Source: Spongorhabdus nitratireducens
GTDB lineage: Bacteria > Pseudomonadota > Gammaproteobacteria > Pseudomonadales > Endozoicomonadaceae
Direction of reading: 5' to 3'
DNA length: 64,000 nt
Assembly: GCA_947387575.1 (NCBI GenBank)
Contig: CANDOC010000005.1
Span: forward strand, 310,001-374,000
The position numbers and the translations under genes were made by a program. Positions 28,783 to 39,354 of this stretch are shown here, piece after piece (the first letter of the stretch is position 1; the number at the start of each line of letters is the position of its first letter). The notes beneath the pieces are model-generated. The model worked only from the letters and a program-made list of their open reading frames with translations. It did no database searches and was not told the origin of the DNA.

Positions 28783-30189
28783 TTAGTCGGGCATATGCAG
28801 GTCCTTTCTAAAACCGAAGAGATACTTTGGCAGGTGGTTACTATTAAGCCTTAGCAGGATCCAGATAGTACAACTGTTTAATGCAGCACCGATCAGTAAT
28901 GCAGCAGACTGCCAGGATGTTTGTGCAAATACTGATCTCCAGATCAAAAGTCCGGCAAGTCCTGATATAAAAGGAATGTAGAAAAATCGTTTCGGTAATT
29001 TGTGATAAAACAAAGTCAGCAGCAGGGGAGGAAACAGTGTGGGTGCCCAGGCTTCAAAGGTGTTCAGCAGAATATCCAGAATATCATTCACATAATATGC
29101 AATTGATATGGCTCCCACACCAATAATGATTGTTGCCAGTCTGCCGAATATGAGCTGTTGCCGGTCAGTCAGTCTGTGACAGGCAACGGGCAGGATATCA
29201 TTTGAAAAAGCGACGGCTGCAGTATTCAGATAACTGTCACAGGACGACATCACAGCAGCAAGAAAGCCTGCGAACAGAAAAATACCCAGCCAGTCCGGTG
29301 CGAACAGGATAATAATGTTAAACGTCTCACTGGCATGACGTGATCCGTCCAGCATTTGCGCAATGGTGCCCAGGGCGCCACTGGTCAGTACAACCCAGAA
29401 CACAACAAATGCTGTCAGCAGCAGAGCCGATCGAGCCTGGGTTGCACTTCTGGCCATGGTAATTCGCTGGATAGAAACCGGAATCAGGACATCACCAAAC
29501 AGGAAGCATAAAAATAATATGAGCAGTTCGGGTGAGGATTCCTGTTTCAGGCTCTGAATAAGTTCAAGATTGTATTGAGTAAAAGATTCTATCCCGCCAG
29601 TTTCTTCTATCCCCCAAACCAGCAGGGTCGCTATTGCCAGCAATAATGCCCAGGCCTGAAATATATCGGTGCTGACGACAGAGCGAACACCACCCAGACA
29701 GCTATAGATAATGACGGTGGCTGTCAGTAACACTGCGATCAGGGTTTCATGCTGGGGTATCAACATATGTGAAACCCGCTGCATGGCAACAACCTGGGCA
29801 CTGATAATCCCGGTACAGAAAAATAGCCAGATCAGCCCTGCTATCAGTCGGATATCATTGCCGCCATAAGCCTTGCTCAGGATTTCCCCCGAAGACAGGC
29901 ACTGTCGCCATTGGTAAACCCGTGGCGCCAGCCATGCAACCAGCAACAGCTGCAACGGATAACCAAGGCAGCCAATAGTGTAATACCAGCCGGTTGCATA
30001 GGACTTTTCTGCAGCTCCCATCAGATGGCCGGCACCAATGCCGCTGGCAAGGAAAGTGCAGTAGATAGCCACCACGCCAAAGGCATTACGATCCAGTGCA
30101 AAGGCCGAGAAATTACCAACTTGCTTGATCTGCAGGATACTGTAAACAAGGAGCAGGGCTGCCAAGCTAAAAATGATGATAATACTCAT
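28783..30189 (-). CDS. sodium:solute symporter (SSS family)
   Basis: Inner-membrane transporter with about 13 hydrophobic helices. Family features include GIGAGHLMGAAEKSYATGW early, the CLGGVRSVVSTDIFQ loop and AGFLAAVMSSCDSYLN, the conserved sodium-site segment. The start is uncertain: ATG 30189 begins at the first helix (SIIIIFSLAALLLVYSI), and ATG 30225 adds 12 residues. Farther starts run into the acnB terminator and are unlikely. About 468 residues. The substrate is unknown. It lies just downstream of acnB but behind a strong terminator. Confidence 0.88.
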   Translation of the reverse strand: MSIIIIFSLAALLLVYSILQIKQVGNFSAFALDRNAFGVVAIYCTFLASGIGAGHLMGAAEKSYATGWYYTIGCLGYPLQLLLVAWLAPRVYQWRQCLSSGEILSKAYGGNDIRLIAGLIWLFFCTGIISAQVVAMQRVSHMLIPQHETLIAVLLTATVIIYSCLGGVRSVVSTDIFQAWALLLAIATLLVWGIEETGGIESFTQYNLELIQSLKQESSPELLILFLCFLFGDVLIPVSIQRITMARSATQARSALLLTAFVVFWVVLTSGALGTIAQMLDGSRHASETFNIIILFAPDWLGIFLFAGFLAAVMSSCDSYLNTAAVAFSNDILPVACHRLTDRQQLIFGRLATIIIGVGAISIAYYVNDILDILLNTFEAWAPTLFPPLLLTLFYHKLPKRFFYIPFISGLAGLLIWRSVFAQTSWQSAALLIGAALNSCTIWILLRLNSNHLPKYLFGFRKDLHMPD

Positions 30190-30279
30190 GGCAATAAACT
30201 GCGTGCTTATACATTCATGAGCCATGAAGTGTATGTCATTCCTGCCTGAGCAGAATATCGCTGTAGGTGGTGGCATAAA

Positions 30280-30316
30280 AAAAGGGCTACCACCCGGAGG
30301 TGATAACCCTTTTGTT
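30280..30316 (-). terminator. acnB terminator
   Basis: On the minus strand AAGGGTTATCACC pairs with GGTGGTAGCCCTT, with two G-U pairs and a TCCG tetraloop, followed by seven T's. It lies just after the acnB stop. Confidence 0.85.
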
Positions 30317-30338
30317 TATTGCTTTAAGTCAGGCGTTA

Positions 30339-32930
30339 TTAGCCTGCCTTGGCAATAATCTCGTCAGCGGCTTTCTGGTAGCTGCCCATCTTGTCGAAGT
30401 TGAGGTAGCGGTACACTTCACTGGACATGGAATCCAGGTTCTGAGCGTACTGCATGTACTCATCGGCAGTCGGGATTTTGCCCAGAATTGCACCAACAGA
30501 CGCAAGCTCGGCAGAGCACAGGTAAACGTTGGCACCATCACCCAGACGGTTCGGGAAGTTCCGGGTAGAAGTGGACAGTACAGTAGAACCAGCTTCTACA
30601 CGTGCCTGGTTACCCATGCACAGGGAGCAGCCCGGTATCTCGGTGCGGACATTGCTCTCTTTGTAGATGTTGTAGTAACCCTCTTCTTCCAGCTGGGCCT
30701 TGTCCATCTTGGTCGGAGGCGACATCCAGAAGCGGGTCTTCAGCGGATCACTGTTCTGCTCCAGCAGTTTACCGGCAGCACGGAAGTGACCGATGTTGGT
30801 CATGCAGGAACCCAGGAAGACCTCGTCAACCTTGTCACCGGCAACGTCAGACAGGGTACGGGCATCATCAGGATCGTTCGGCGCACACAGGATCGGCTCC
30901 TTGATATCAGCCAGATCGATCTCGATCACTTCAGCGTATTCGGCATCAGCGTCAGCACGCATCAGGGTCGGGTTCGCCAGCCACTCTTCCATCTTCGCGG
31001 CACGACGTTCCAGCGTACGCGGATCACCGTAACCTTCGCTGATCATCCAGCGCAGCATAGTGATGTTGGACTTCAGGTACTCAGCGATGGACTCTTCAGA
31101 CAGGCTGATGGTACAGCCAGCTGCAGAACGCTCGGCAGAAGCGTCGGACAGTTCGAATGCCTGTTCAACGGTCAGGTTTTCCAGACCTTCGATTTCCAGA
31201 ACCTTGCCGGAGAAGGCGTTCTTCTTGCCTTTCTTCTCAACGGTCAGCAGGCCTTGCTTGATGCCGTACAGCGGAATCGCGTGTACCAGATCACGCAGGG
31301 TAATGCCCGGCTGCATTTCACCCTTGAAGCGAACCAGAATGGATTCCGGCATATCCAGCGGCATAACGCCGGTGGCAGCGGCAAAAGCTACCAGACCAGA
31401 ACCGGCCGGGAAGGAGATACCCAGCGGGAAACGGGTGTGAGAGTCACCACCGGTACCGACGGTATCAGGCAGCAGCATGCGGTTCAGCCAGCTGTGGATG
31501 ATGCCGTCGCCCGGACGCAGGGCAACACCGCCACGGTTCATGATGAAGTCGGGCAGGGTGTGATGGGTTTCAACGTCAACCGGCTTCGGATAAGCGGCAG
31601 TGTGACAGAAAGACTGCATCACCAGATCGGAAGAGAAGCCCAGGCAAGCCAGGTCTTTCAGTTCGTCACGGGTCATAGGACCGGTGGTATCCTGAGAGCC
31701 AACAGTAGTCATCTTCGGCTCACAGTATGTGCCGGGACGAACACCTTCAACACCACAGGCCTTGCCGACCATCTTCTGGGCCAAGGTGTAACCCTTGCCG
31801 GAATCTTCCGGAGAAACCGGACGACGGAAGATGTCAGAAGGACCCATGTTCAGGGCTTCACGGGCACGGTCGGTCAGACCACGACCAATGATCAGGTTAA
31901 TACGACCACCGGCTTGTACTTCGTCCAGGATAACGTCGGACTTGAAGCTGTACTCGGACAGGACTTCACCGGACTCGGACAGGATCTTGCCGTCGTAAGG
32001 GCGGATTTCAATCACGTCGCCCATGTTCAGCTTTTCAACCGGGGCTTCAAATACCAGTGCGCCGGCATCTTCCATGGTGTTGAAGAAGATCGGTGCTACC
32101 TTGCCACCGATGCAGATACCGCCGGCACGCTTGTTCGGTACGCCAGGCATATCATCACCGAAGAACCACAGTACGGAGTTGGTGGCGGACTTACGGGAAG
32201 AACCGGTACCGACTACGTCACCCACGAAAGCAACCGGCAGGCCTTTGGCCTTGATTTCTTCGATCTGCTTCAGCGGGCCTTTGACACCGTGCTCTTCCGG
32301 CTCCAGACCGTCACGGGTCATCTTGTACATGGCGTTGGCATGTACCGGAATGTCAGGACGGGACCAGGCATCAGGTGCCGGAGACAGGTCGTCGGTGTTG
32401 GTTTCACCGGTAACCTTGAACACGGCAACCTTGGTGCTTTCCGGAACAGCCGGACGGCTGGTGAACCATTCAGCTTCAGCCCAGGATTTCAGAACGCCAG
32501 CAGCGTTGCTGTTACCCGCCTTGGCCTTTTCTTCCACATCGTGGAAGGCATCAAAGACCAGCAGGGTCTTTTTCAGCTGTTCGGCAGCCAGTTCACCCAG
32601 TTCGGCGCTGTCCAGCAGGGTAACCAGGGTTTCAATGTTGTAGCCACCCAGCATGGTACCCAGCAGTTGAACCGCTTTTTCAGCGTCAACCAGCGGGCAC
32701 TCAACTTCGTTTTTGGCAACGGCGGACAGGAAACCGGCCTTAACATAGGCCGCTTCGTCTACACCGGGGGGAATACGGTTTTCCAGCAGGTTCAACAGCT
32801 CTTGCTCTTCACCGGCGGGGGGATTTTTCAGTAACTCAACCAGACCGCTGACCTGTTCAGCGTTGAGAGGTTTGGGAGGTACACCTTCAGCTGCACGCTC
32901 GGCGACGTGTTGGCGATAAGCTTCTAGCAC
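30339..32930 (-). CDS. acnB: aconitate hydratase B
   Basis: Main citric-acid-cycle aconitase: citrate to isocitrate through cis-aconitate, using a [4Fe-4S] cluster. Also known as an iron-sensitive mRNA binder in its apo form. Length 863. The cluster cysteines are Cys709 (GSCMTN), Cys768 and Cys771 (CSLCMGN), one position off E. coli. The N-terminal HEAT-like domain begins MLEAYRQHVAERAAEGVPPK. The swivelling-domain and core motifs TGGDSHTRFP and QDTTGPMTRDEL are intact. Single gene with a long upstream region and a strong terminator. Confidence 0.98.
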   Translation of the reverse strand: MLEAYRQHVAERAAEGVPPKPLNAEQVSGLVELLKNPPAGEEQELLNLLENRIPPGVDEAAYVKAGFLSAVAKNEVECPLVDAEKAVQLLGTMLGGYNIETLVTLLDSAELGELAAEQLKKTLLVFDAFHDVEEKAKAGNSNAAGVLKSWAEAEWFTSRPAVPESTKVAVFKVTGETNTDDLSPAPDAWSRPDIPVHANAMYKMTRDGLEPEEHGVKGPLKQIEEIKAKGLPVAFVGDVVGTGSSRKSATNSVLWFFGDDMPGVPNKRAGGICIGGKVAPIFFNTMEDAGALVFEAPVEKLNMGDVIEIRPYDGKILSESGEVLSEYSFKSDVILDEVQAGGRINLIIGRGLTDRAREALNMGPSDIFRRPVSPEDSGKGYTLAQKMVGKACGVEGVRPGTYCEPKMTTVGSQDTTGPMTRDELKDLACLGFSSDLVMQSFCHTAAYPKPVDVETHHTLPDFIMNRGGVALRPGDGIIHSWLNRMLLPDTVGTGGDSHTRFPLGISFPAGSGLVAFAAATGVMPLDMPESILVRFKGEMQPGITLRDLVHAIPLYGIKQGLLTVEKKGKKNAFSGKVLEIEGLENLTVEQAFELSDASAERSAAGCTISLSEESIAEYLKSNITMLRWMISEGYGDPRTLERRAAKMEEWLANPTLMRADADAEYAEVIEIDLADIKEPILCAPNDPDDARTLSDVAGDKVDEVFLGSCMTNIGHFRAAGKLLEQNSDPLKTRFWMSPPTKMDKAQLEEEGYYNIYKESNVRTEIPGCSLCMGNQARVEAGSTVLSTSTRNFPNRLGDGANVYLCSAELASVGAILGKIPTADEYMQYAQNLDSMSSEVYRYLNFDKMGSYQKAADEIIAKAG

Positions 32931-33394
32931 TTTGTTATACCCTCTTTATTGGACCTGCCGGGGGCGGCGGATAGGCGACTGGTAATAAGATGAAATGAAC
33001 CGGGATTAATTGAGTTTTGTTGTTGTAGCCCGGGAACGGCACAGGCTGGCATCACAAGCAAGGCTGGCTGGGGGCGGGCTGTATTGTACTGCAATAATCT
33101 GGATCTCCGGTCGGCTACTTCCGCGGCTGGCAGGGCAGGTTGCTCTGTCAATACGCTTCTAATAGGCGGGCAGAGTATAGCGAATACCCGCAGCCAAGTT
33201 AAGGGTATCTCGAAATGGTCATTATTCAGCCGGTGAATGAAGCCCGGCTTTATGCGTTTTTTACGCGATGAATGATTGTTTCTGTCATGGCTGGTGTTGG
33301 GTATGGCTTGGCGTATATCCTATAGACGTTTTCCAATTCTGCTCTATATAAGCACCGGATTTTAGATTATTACTTACTGGGGGATGATAACGAT
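32931..33394. other. divergent intergenic region acnB/miaE
   Basis: 464 bases with no credible gene. It must hold the acnB promoter and a long leader on the minus strand and the miaE promoter on the plus strand. An AT-rich part near 33340-33380 fits a promoter for miaE. I saw no strong conserved operator. Confidence 0.5.
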
Positions 33395-33994
33395 ATGACC
33401 AGCCCGGCAGCATTTCTGGCGTGCCCGACGCCTGATGCCTGGATCGATATGGCACTGCAGCAGCAGGAAATTTTGCTGACAGATCACGCCAACTGTGAAA
33501 AGAAAGCAGCCGCGACGGCGTTGAACCTGCTATTCAGGTATACCTTTAATGACGATCTGCAGTACAAAATGTCCCGTCTGGCGCGGGAAGAGCTGCGTCA
33601 TTTCGAGCAGGTTCATGCCCTGATGAAAAAGCGGGATATCAAATACCGTCCACTGAGTGCATCCCGTTATGCCAACTGGCTGCGTGAACATATCCGGAAG
33701 GAAGAACCCGGCCGGCTGGTGGACACTTTGATTGTCGGTGCCTTTATTGAAGCCCGTTCCTGTGAGCGGTTTGAAAAGCTGGCACCACATCTGGATGAAG
33801 AGCTGGGCAAGTTTTATGTATCACTGCTCAAGTCCGAAGCCCGGCACTATCGTGACTATCTGGCTCTGGCAGAAGAAGCGGCGGGTGAGTCGATTGAAGA
33901 GCGGGTGGAGTATTTCCGTCAGGTAGAGCGGGACGCGATTGAGTCACCTGATGAGGAGTTCCGTTTTCATAGTGGCAGCCCGGCTGCAGCATAA
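33395..33994 (+). CDS. miaE: tRNA-(ms2io6A37) hydroxylase
   Basis: Non-haem di-iron monooxygenase that hydroxylates the isopentenyl group of ms2i6A at position 37 of UNN-reading tRNAs. The four-helix di-iron ligands are visible: Glu35, EELRH (Glu66, His69), FIEARSCERF, and SEARHY (Glu148, His151). Length 199 matches the Salmonella/Pseudomonas protein. The start has GGGGGATG upstream. The gene converges with lpxH with only 14 bases between stops. Confidence 0.94.
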   Translation: MTSPAAFLACPTPDAWIDMALQQQEILLTDHANCEKKAAATALNLLFRYTFNDDLQYKMSRLAREELRHFEQVHALMKKRDIKYRPLSASRYANWLREHIRKEEPGRLVDTLIVGAFIEARSCERFEKLAPHLDEELGKFYVSLLKSEARHYRDYLALAEEAAGESIEERVEYFRQVERDAIESPDEEFRFHSGSPAAA

Positions 33995-34008
33995 ATGAAA
34001 ACAGTTTT

Positions 34009-34734
34009 TCAGACTGCCGGAATAACAAAGTCCTGAAGTTTGAAGCCTGCAGCATCATGTTGCAGGTACCACCCCTTACGATCCCAGTCTCCCAGAACGA
34101 TACGCTGAGTGTCTGCTATGCCGGTGGCATGAACTTTGGCCCGATGTGTGTGACCATGAACCAGTGTGGTTGCACTGTGCTGTTGTAACAATTGATCAAC
34201 GGCCTCGGGTGCAACATCCATCAGGCTGTAATCCTTGCTTTGATTCATGCTCTTACTGTCTTCACGCAGTCGGCGGGCGATTCTTTGGCGCAAAAAACGG
34301 GGCAGGGCAAGGAAGGTTTTTTGTACGATCGGGTTGCGCACAATGCGACGGAAGTTCATATAGTTTTCATCGGTAGTGCACAGGCCGTCACCGTGGCTGA
34401 TTATCACGGTTTCGCTATCAAGCTGAATAGTTTGCGGGTCGGATAGCAGGGTACAGTTACAGGCGCGGGCAAAACCCTTTCCAATCAGGAAATCGCGGTT
34501 GCCAGGCAGAAAATAGAGTTTACGACCGGTATCGGTATAAGCTTTCAGACAGTCAATCACCTGCTGCTGAAATTCATCAATACTGTCATCACCAATCCAG
34601 TATTCAAAAAAGTCGCCGAGGATATAAAGGCTGTCGGCCAGGATGGCGGTACGGGACATATAATCCTGAAACGCCCGGAATATATCCGGGCGTTTCGGGT
34701 GCAGATGCAAGTCCGAGATAAAGTGGACTGTCAA
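34009..34734 (-). CDS. lpxH: UDP-2,3-diacylglucosamine hydrolase
   Basis: Membrane-associated metallophosphoesterase of lipid A synthesis, making lipid X and UMP. Metal motifs are complete: DLHLH (Asp8, His10), GDFFEYWIGDD, PGNRDF, SHGDGL and VHGHTHRAK. Length 241. It follows ppiB by five bases on the same strand, so the two form an operon. The lpxH-ppiB pair divergent from glnS-cysS is the Pseudomonas arrangement. Confidence 0.96.
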   Translation of the reverse strand: MTVHFISDLHLHPKRPDIFRAFQDYMSRTAILADSLYILGDFFEYWIGDDSIDEFQQQVIDCLKAYTDTGRKLYFLPGNRDFLIGKGFARACNCTLLSDPQTIQLDSETVIISHGDGLCTTDENYMNFRRIVRNPIVQKTFLALPRFLRQRIARRLREDSKSMNQSKDYSLMDVAPEAVDQLLQQHSATTLVHGHTHRAKVHATGIADTQRIVLGDWDRKGWYLQHDAAGFKLQDFVIPAV

Positions 34735-34738
34735 ATGC

Positions 34739-35233
34739 TTACTCCACGACTTCCGCAGATTCGATCAGTACGTCTTCAGTCGGAACGTCCTGATGGAAGC
34801 CGAAGTTGCCGGTCTGGATCGACTTGATCTTTTCAACCACGTCCATGCCTTCAACAACCTTGCCGAATACTGCGTAGCCCCAGCCCTGCTGGCTCTTGCC
34901 GCTGTGGTTGAGGAAGCTGTTGTCAGCAACGTTGATAAAGAACTGGGCGCTGGCAGAGTGCGGGTCCATGGTGCGGGCCATGGCTATGGTGCCGGCTTCG
35001 TTCTTCAGGCCGTTGTCCGCTTCATTTTCAATCGGAGCGTCGGTATCTTTTTCGTCCATGCCCGGTGCATAGCCACCGCCCTGGATCATGAAACCGTTAA
35101 TGACACGGTGAAAAATAGTACCGTCGTAGTGGCCTTTCTTCACGTAGTTGATGAAGTTGGCTACAGTCTTCGGAGCTTTTTCCGCGTCGAGTTCCAGTTT
35201 GATATCGCCGAAACTGGTATGAAGAATGACCAT
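34739..35233 (-). CDS. ppiB: peptidyl-prolyl cis-trans isomerase B (cyclophilin)
   Basis: Cytosolic cyclophilin of 164 residues. Active-site motifs are [13 protein letters not shown] (Arg in FHR), [19 protein letters not shown] and [16 protein letters not shown]. No signal peptide, so the cytosolic form. It is first gene of a two-gene unit with lpxH. Confidence 0.96.
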   Translation of the reverse strand: MVILHTSFGDIKLELDAEKAPKTVANFINYVKKGHYDGTIFHRVINGFMIQGGGYAPGMDEKDTDAPIENEADNGLKNEAGTIAMARTMDPHSASAQFFINVADNSFLNHSGKSQQGWGYAVFGKVVEGMDVVEKIKSIQTGNFGFHQDVPTEDVLIESAEVVE

Positions 35234-35494
35234 GTAAGGTGCCTGTTGTCACATCAAGTTAAAGTGGCAATTCTACCTTGTCAGGCGGGCAAGTACCATT
35301 TTCATGGTAAAATAAACGCGGGCAGCGATGTTTTGCCGGCGATTAACCGAAGTTATACTGTTATTTCCCTTGCTGATCAGTAAGATGATCTCTTTTCCCA
35401 ATTAAATCAGACACTTCTGTTGTTTCTGTTATTTATGGTTATAACAGGGCTGTGCTCTGGTTCCTGCTATTTACACACAATGAGGTATGTTTTC

Positions 35495-35809
35495 ATGCGC
35501 AAAGCGGCAGTTCTCGCGCTGGCTCTGGCATCAGGTTCGGTCATGGCAGAAGCGCCGTACTGGTATCAATGTACCCATCAAGGCAGTGAGCGTCAGATCG
35601 TAGTGTCCTACCCGGCCCAGCCGGCACCGGTACCTTGTGAAGTGCGTTACAACAAGCTGGAAAAAGGTCAGGCCGACAGCAGTGCCGTGGTGTGGAGTGC
35701 CCAGTATCAGACCGGTTACTGCGAAAGCAAAGCTGACTCTTTTGTTCAGAAGCAGCAGAACTGGGGCTGGCAGTGTCAGCGCATTGAAGGTGTGCCTGCG
35801 GCAAAATAA
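35495..35809 (+). CDS. small exported protein of unknown function
   Basis: Protein of 104 residues with a signal peptide (MRKAAVLALALASGSVMA, cleavage before EAPYWYQC). After it there are four cysteines that could form two disulfides, and a Gln/Trp-rich C-terminus (QKQQNWGWQCQR). I chose ATG 35495 because GAGG is nine bases upstream and the signal peptide starts there. The ATG at 35480 adds five residues and cannot be excluded. No family recognised. It sits alone between ppiB and glnS. Confidence 0.75.
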   Translation: MRKAAVLALALASGSVMAEAPYWYQCTHQGSERQIVVSYPAQPAPVPCEVRYNKLEKGQADSSAVVWSAQYQTGYCESKADSFVQKQQNWGWQCQRIEGVPAAK

Positions 35810-36151
35810 CCGGTTAGCATAACGGACACCCTGCGGCAGGGTAATCGACGGGTCATGTCGGTGAACAGGTATGCTACTTATATAGATGTACTGATATAGA
35901 TGTACCTTGTGAGTGTACCTCGGCATGGCTTGGTGGTAACCTCTGCCGTTTCTGATATCGCTTCAGGTGAAGGGATCTTGCCCTGAACGATACCGCTGAA
36001 GAGGCTTCATGCCGCTGAACAGCTTCAGTGTTATTCTGAAAGACTTCAACGCTGCCTGCTTACGATTGCCTGTCCGCATTGAGACCGGTAGAGAAAGCAG
36101 TTGTATCAAAGCCTTCTTTAATTCACAGCCCTCTTTATTCAACAGACAGAT
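35810..36151. other. gene-free stretch before glnS
   Basis: 342 bases that must hold the glnS-cysS promoter. The long minus-strand frame across here and glnS is a shadow of glnS. I see no hairpin terminator or named leader. Confidence 0.5.
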
Positions 36152-37834
36152 ATGAGCGAAACAGAGAAAGAGAAGCCTGCCAATTTTATTGAGCAGATTA
36201 TTGAAGCCGATCTGGCGGAAGGCCGGGTATCCAGTATTCATACCCGTTTCCCGCCGGAGCCCAATGGTTACCTGCATATTGGTCATGCCAAATCCATCTG
36301 TCTGAACTTTGGTCTGGCCCAACGTTTCGGTGGCAAGTGTAACCTGCGTTTCGACGACACCAACCCGGCCAAGGAAGACCAGGAATATGTTGACGCGATC
36401 ATTCGTGATGTCAGCTGGCTGGGTTTCGAGTGGGACGGCGACGTGCGTTATGCCTCTTCCTATTTCGATACCCTGTACCAGTGGGCGCTGCACCTGATCC
36501 GTGAAGGCAAGGCCTATGTCGATCAGCAGGACGCGGAAACCATGAGTGCCAACCGCGGTACCCTGACCGAGCCGGGTGTTGATGCACCGAACCGTAACCT
36601 TTCCGTAGAAGACAACCTGGCGCTGTTTGAAAAAATGCGTGCCGGTGAATTCGACGAAGGTGCAGCGATTCTGCGTGCCAAAATCGATATGGCACATCCG
36701 AATATGAACATGCGTGACCCGGCACTGTACCGGATCCGCAAACAGTCCCATCACCAGACTGGTGACAAGTGGTGCATCTACCCGAGCTATGACTTTGCCC
36801 ATGGTCAGGAAGATGCCATCGAAGGGATTACTCACTCTATCTGCACTCTGGAGTTTTCCGACCACCGTCCGCTGTACGACTGGTTTATTGAAAACCTGCC
36901 GGTGCCGGCCAAACCGACCCAGTACGAGTTTGCACCTCTGAACCTGAACTACACCGTAACCAGCAAGCGTCGTCTGAAGCAGCTGGTGGACGAAGGTCAT
37001 GTGTTCGGTTGGGACGATCCGCGGATGCCGACCATTTCCGGTCTGCGTCGTCGTGGTATTCCGGCCAAGGCGCTGCGTAACTTCTGTGACATGATCGGTG
37101 TTACCAAGAGTGAAGGTGTGGTGGATGTCAGCATGCTGGAATTCGCCGTACGTGAAGAACTGAATGCCAATGCACCACGTGCCATGACAGTGCTGCGTCC
37201 GCTGAAGATGGTGATTACCAACTATCCGGAAGGTCAGTCCGAGAAGTTCTCTGCGCCGGTTCATCCGCAGCACGAAGAGCTGGGTACCCGTGAAGTGCCG
37301 TTCAGTCGTGAAGTGTGGATTGATCGTGAAGACTTCATTGAAGTGAAGCCTAACAAGCACTGGAAGCGTCTGTTCACCGGTGGCGAAGTGCGCCTGCGTT
37401 ACGGTTATGTGGTTCGCTGCGACGAAGTCATCAAGGACGAATCCGGTGAGATCGTTGAACTGCGCTGCAGCTACGATCCGGACACCCTGGGCAAAATGCC
37501 GGAAGGCCGCAAGGTGAAAGGTGTTATTCACTGGGTGAGTGCCGAACATTCCCGTCCGGCAGAAGTGCGCCTGTACGACCGTTTGTTCAACGACGAAAAC
37601 CCGCTGGGCCATAAAGAACGCGACTTCAAGGAATTTATCAATCCGGAAGCCCTGCAGGTACTGGAAGGTGCCCAGGTCGAGAACTCTCTGACCGAAGCAG
37701 CAGAAGGTACTGTATGGCAGTTCGAGCGTGAAGGTTACTTCACCGTTGACCCGGACACCACCGCTGACAAGCTGGTGATTAACCGGACCATTACCCTGCG
37801 TGACAGCTGGGCCAAAATTCAGTCAAAAGCCTGA
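36152..37834 (+). CDS. glnS: glutaminyl-tRNA synthetase
   Basis: Class I synthetase of 560 residues that charges tRNA-Gln directly, so this organism does not depend on GatCAB for Gln-tRNA. The HIGH motif is at 42-45 in [15 protein letters not shown]. The KMSKS equivalent is VTSKR at 269-273. The two-barrel anticodon-binding region follows, ending in [11 protein letters not shown]. Start has no close competitor. cysS begins nine bases after its stop, so the pair is one operon. Confidence 0.98.
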   Translation: MSETEKEKPANFIEQIIEADLAEGRVSSIHTRFPPEPNGYLHIGHAKSICLNFGLAQRFGGKCNLRFDDTNPAKEDQEYVDAIIRDVSWLGFEWDGDVRYASSYFDTLYQWALHLIREGKAYVDQQDAETMSANRGTLTEPGVDAPNRNLSVEDNLALFEKMRAGEFDEGAAILRAKIDMAHPNMNMRDPALYRIRKQSHHQTGDKWCIYPSYDFAHGQEDAIEGITHSICTLEFSDHRPLYDWFIENLPVPAKPTQYEFAPLNLNYTVTSKRRLKQLVDEGHVFGWDDPRMPTISGLRRRGIPAKALRNFCDMIGVTKSEGVVDVSMLEFAVREELNANAPRAMTVLRPLKMVITNYPEGQSEKFSAPVHPQHEELGTREVPFSREVWIDREDFIEVKPNKHWKRLFTGGEVRLRYGYVVRCDEVIKDESGEIVELRCSYDPDTLGKMPEGRKVKGVIHWVSAEHSRPAEVRLYDRLFNDENPLGHKERDFKEFINPEALQVLEGAQVENSLTEAAEGTVWQFEREGYFTVDPDTTADKLVINRTITLRDSWAKIQSKA

Positions 37835-37843
37835 GGATTAGAC

Positions 37844-39232
37844 GTGCCATTGCAGATTTATAATACCCTGACCCGTACCAAGGAACCTTTTCAGCCACTG
37901 AACGGCAATCAGGTTCGCATGTATGTCTGTGGTATGACGGTTTACGATCTGTGTCACATTGGTCACGCTCGCACCGTTACTGCTTTTGATGTGATTGCCC
38001 GCTATCTGCGCGCCAGCGGTTATGACCTGACGTATGTCCGCAACGTGACTGATATTGATGACAAGATCATCAAGCGTGCCAATGAAAACGGCGAAGCTTT
38101 TGATGTGCTGACCGAGCGTATGATTGCAGCGATGCATGAAGACTTCGCCCGGCTCGGTAACCAGGCACCGGATCAGGAACCTCGTGCGACCGGTCATATC
38201 ACTGAAATGTTGCAGATGATTGAAGGCCTGATCGAGAAGGGCATGGCCTATGCGGCAGATAACGGTGACGTTTATTACCGCGTCCGCCGCTTTGCTGAAT
38301 ACGGCAAGCTGTCCGGCAAGGTGATCGAAGAGCTGGAATCCGGTGCTCGCATTGAGGTCGGTGAGCAGAAAGAAGATCCGCTGGACTTCGTACTGTGGAA
38401 AGCGGCCAAGCCCGGTGAGCCGAGCTGGACTTCACCCTGGGGTGAAGGACGTCCTGGCTGGCATATCGAGTGCTCCGCCATGGGCAAATGCTGCCTCGGC
38501 GATACTTTCGATATTCATGGTGGTGGTTCCGACCTTAAATTCCCGCACCATGAAAACGAAATTGCCCAGAGTGAAGCGGCAAACGACAAACCTTTCGTAA
38601 CGACCTGGATGCATTCCGGTGCGATCCGGATCGATAACGTGAAGATGTCCAAGTCGCTGGGTAATTTCTTTACCATTCGTGAGGTACTGGACAAGTACCC
38701 GGCTGAGATCGTTCGTTACTTCCTGATTTCCAGTCAGTATCGCAGCCCGGTGAACTACTCCGAGGACAGCTTGAAAGAAGCGGCCGTTCGTCTGGAGCGT
38801 CTGTACACCGGACTGAATGGTCTGGAGCTGGAAGGTGTCAGTATGCCGGAAGACAGCGAGTGGAAAGCCCGCTTCTTCAAGGCCATGGATGATGACTTCA
38901 ACACCCCGGAAGCACTGGCGGTATTGTTCGAACTGGTACGTGAGCTGAACAAGGTTCGCAGTACTGACGAAGCAGCAGCTCTGCCGCTGGCTGCCACTCT
39001 GCGTGAGCTGGGTGATATTCTGGGTATTCTGCAGGATGATCCGGCAGCATTCCTGAAGTCCGGTGGTGACGATATCGACGAAAGCTGGATCGAATCCATG
39101 ATCGAGCAGCGCAAGGCCGCCAAAAAGAACCGTGACTTTGCTGAAGCCGATCGCATTCGCGAAGAGCTGGCAGGCAAGGGCGTGATTCTGGAAGACAGCC
39201 GTGCCGGTACCACCTGGCGGATTGAGCGTTAA
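37844..39232 (+). CDS. cysS: cysteinyl-tRNA synthetase
   Basis: Class I synthetase of 462 residues. HIGH is at 38-41, KMSKS at 267-271, and zinc ligands are Cys29, Cys210, His235 and Glu239. The helical anticodon region and the C-terminal [16 protein letters not shown] are typical. Start is GTG 37844 with TGAGGA upstream. Second gene of the glnS operon, closed by a clear terminator. Confidence 0.98.
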   Translation: MPLQIYNTLTRTKEPFQPLNGNQVRMYVCGMTVYDLCHIGHARTVTAFDVIARYLRASGYDLTYVRNVTDIDDKIIKRANENGEAFDVLTERMIAAMHEDFARLGNQAPDQEPRATGHITEMLQMIEGLIEKGMAYAADNGDVYYRVRRFAEYGKLSGKVIEELESGARIEVGEQKEDPLDFVLWKAAKPGEPSWTSPWGEGRPGWHIECSAMGKCCLGDTFDIHGGGSDLKFPHHENEIAQSEAANDKPFVTTWMHSGAIRIDNVKMSKSLGNFFTIREVLDKYPAEIVRYFLISSQYRSPVNYSEDSLKEAAVRLERLYTGLNGLELEGVSMPEDSEWKARFFKAMDDDFNTPEALAVLFELVRELNKVRSTDEAAALPLAATLRELGDILGILQDDPAAFLKSGGDDIDESWIESMIEQRKAAKKNRDFAEADRIREELAGKGVILEDSRAGTTWRIER

Positions 39233-39253
39233 TTCAGTTTGATCTGCTAACTG

Positions 39254-39281
39254 AAAGGCTCCTCTTTGAGGAGCCTTTTTT
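39254..39281 (+). terminator. terminator of the glnS-cysS operon
   Basis: AAAGGCTCCTC (39254-39264) and GAGGAGCCTTT (39268-39278) form an 11-bp perfect stem with a TTT loop and a T-run. Confidence 0.9.
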
Positions 39282-39354
39282 GTATCTGAGCTCTAATATT
39301 TATGGTTTTCGAGCATTGAGCTTGTTCAGAAATGAGCTTATTCAGAAAATAGTG

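Noticed and set aside
30300-32834. 844-residue plus-strand frame
   Set aside because: Complete overlap with acnB on the other strand; His/Gln/Arg-rich composition typical of a shadow frame.
35963-37612. 549-residue minus-strand frame
   Set aside because: Shadow of glnS; no ribosome site, odd composition.
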